Source of the DNA: Clostridia bacterium
Lineage (GTDB): Bacteria; Bacillota; Clostridia; Christensenellales; Borkfalkiaceae
Length of the DNA: 7,219 nt
Direction: 5' to 3'
NCBI GenBank assembly: GCA_017504065.1
Contig: JAFVRU010000116.1
Location: 1 to 7,219 of the forward strand
The position numbers and the translations under genes were made by a program. The first letter of the stretch is position 1; the number at the start of each line of letters is the position of its first letter. Positions 6,386-7,219 of this stretch are shown in pieces. A model generated the notes under the pieces. That model was not told the origin of the DNA. It saw only the letters and a program-made list of their open reading frames with translations, and made no database searches.

Positions 6386-7219
6386 ATGAAAAGAGTAAAA
6401 ATTAAGGCTTACGCAAAAGTAAATCTTACGTTGGAAATCTTGGGAACGAAAGACGGGTATCACCTGTTGGATTCCTTGGTGGCGAGCGTCGATCTATTCG
6501 ATCTCGTCGTGCTGAAAAAACGTAAGGACAAGTTGAGCTCCGTTACCATGAAAGGTTTGGGTAGCGAGTCCATTCCCCCCGAGCGCAACAACGCTTTAAA
6601 AGCGGCGGAAGCGTTTTCGGAGCGGTTTGGCGTGAACGGCGCGGATATCACCGTATTTCGGAATATTCCCGTCGGGGCGGGGCTGGGTAGTTCTTCCGCG
6701 GATATCGCGGGGGTGCTCAACGGCATGGCGAAGCTGTACGAAATTGCAGATACGGAAGGCGTGGCGCAAATCGCCGATACTTTGGGCAGCGACGCGCGGT
6801 ATATGCTGACGGGCGGGTTTGCCCGCATGCAAGGCAGGGGGGAGCAAGTAACGCCGCTTCCGATCGATACGAAGCTGCATTTGCTCTTGCTTTGTCCGCG
6901 CTTAGGTGTGTCGGCGGGAGAATGCTATCGCGTTTACGATGAAAGCTCGCAAAAGCGCGCGAAAAACGCCGTATCCGCAACGGAAAACTGTATCGAATCA
7001 TTGCGGGGGAATTTGCAAGAACAAGCAGGCAGGTATTTGATGAACGACTTATTCGAACCCGCCATGGCTTTAAATCCCGACGTAAAAACGGCGTACGAAG
7101 AAGCGCGTTCGTTCTCGCCGCTCGGCGCGGTGATGACAGGCTCGGGGAGCTGTGTTTTGGCGGCGTTTGAAACGCGGGAGCTTTGCGAGTGGGCAAAGAG
7201 TAGGTATAAGGGCAAGTTC
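6386..7219 (+). CDS. ispE: 4-diphosphocytidyl-2-C-methyl-D-erythritol kinase, 3' end beyond window
   Basis: 278 codons are open to the right edge with no stop, close to the usual family length of about 280-300, so only a few residues should be missing. IspE phosphorylates CDP-methylerythritol with ATP in the MEP isoprenoid pathway, in the cytoplasm. GHMP-kinase landmarks are all present: AYAKVNLTL (Lys11, substrate site), GYH (24-26), the phosphate loop PVGAGLGSSSADIA (95-108), LGSDARYML (catalytic Asp136), MNDLFEPA (219-226) and the C-terminal glycine motif GAVMTGSGSC (247-256). The segment after the catalytic Asp usually reads GADVPFF, so ARYML is a divergence. The start is the ATG after GGGA (6375-6378, 7 nt spacing), a weak ribosome site that could be masked by a hairpin. 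The gap to sipL is 124 nt and carries a promoter and a terminator hairpin. Confidence 0.94.
   Translation, partial: MKRVKIKAYAKVNLTLEILGTKDGYHLLDSLVASVDLFDLVVLKKRKDKLSSVTMKGLGSESIPPERNNALKAAEAFSERFGVNGADITVFRNIPVGAGLGSSSADIAGVLNGMAKLYEIADTEGVAQIADTLGSDARYMLTGGFARMQGRGEQVTPLPIDTKLHLLLLCPRLGVSAGECYRVYDESSQKRAKNAVSATENCIESLRGNLQEQAGRYLMNDLFEPAMALNPDVKTAYEEARSFSPLGAVMTGSGSCVLAAFETRELCEWAKSRYKGKF

Noticed and set aside
6330..6389. A 19-codon frame (MQRSGRREAFPAAFFGKNE) whose TGA overlaps the ispE ATG as ATGA, resembling a leader peptide
   Set aside because: Its ATG lies before the predicted transcript start and has no ribosome site, and most of the frame is simply the terminator stem. It would matter only if the real start is upstream of 6330.
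6717..7215. Minus-strand frames of 93-159 codons at the right end
   Set aside because: They are antisense to ispE, whose kinase motifs are unmistakable on the plus strand. They look real only because ispE has no stop inside the window.

Overview
The window looks like chromosomal DNA from a spore-forming Firmicute of the class Clostridia. The evidence is a Veg homologue, a SipL-type spore morphogenesis protein (DUF3794/SPOCS repeats plus a C-terminal LysM) and ispE side by side. This is the neighbourhood that in Bacillus and Clostridia links veg, a spore gene and ispE. Base composition is moderate, with many CGN and GCG codons, and I would not name a genus.

Layout. Positions 15-4240 (minus strand) hold three closely packed genes transcribed leftward from one textbook sigma-A promoter (TTGACA, 17 bp, TATAAT; 4292-4320). 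In order these are a five-TM membrane enzyme of the alkaline phosphatase/LtaS-like superfamily, a 699-residue fusion of a YidC/Oxa1 membrane insertase to a CDP-glycerol glycerophosphotransferase-like (TagF/TagB type) domain, and a small one-TM protein with a long acidic tail. A 20-bp AT-rich palindrome lies on the predicted transcription start. Next comes veg (4395-4634, minus), whose terminator hairpin is partly made of its own last codons. A 142-bp divergent intergenic region rich in inverted repeats separates veg from sipL (4777-6261, plus). After sipL there is a sigma-A-like promoter, then almost at once a strong intrinsic-terminator hairpin, then ispE (6386 to the right edge, plus, 3' end not in the window).

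How the genes may work together. The minus-strand operon puts one putative phosphotransferase on the cytoplasmic face (the domain fused to YidC) and a second on the outer face (the alkaline phosphatase-fold domain). This suggests a module for making or modifying a phosphate-containing surface polymer; substrate and product cannot be read from the sequence. The right half is housekeeping and sporulation: SipL assembles the spore coat with SpoIVA, and IspE is a step of the MEP isoprenoid pathway.

The most unusual item is the YidC-glycerophosphotransferase fusion and its operon. Next are the leaders of ispE and veg, where mutually exclusive hairpins could form just before the start codons.
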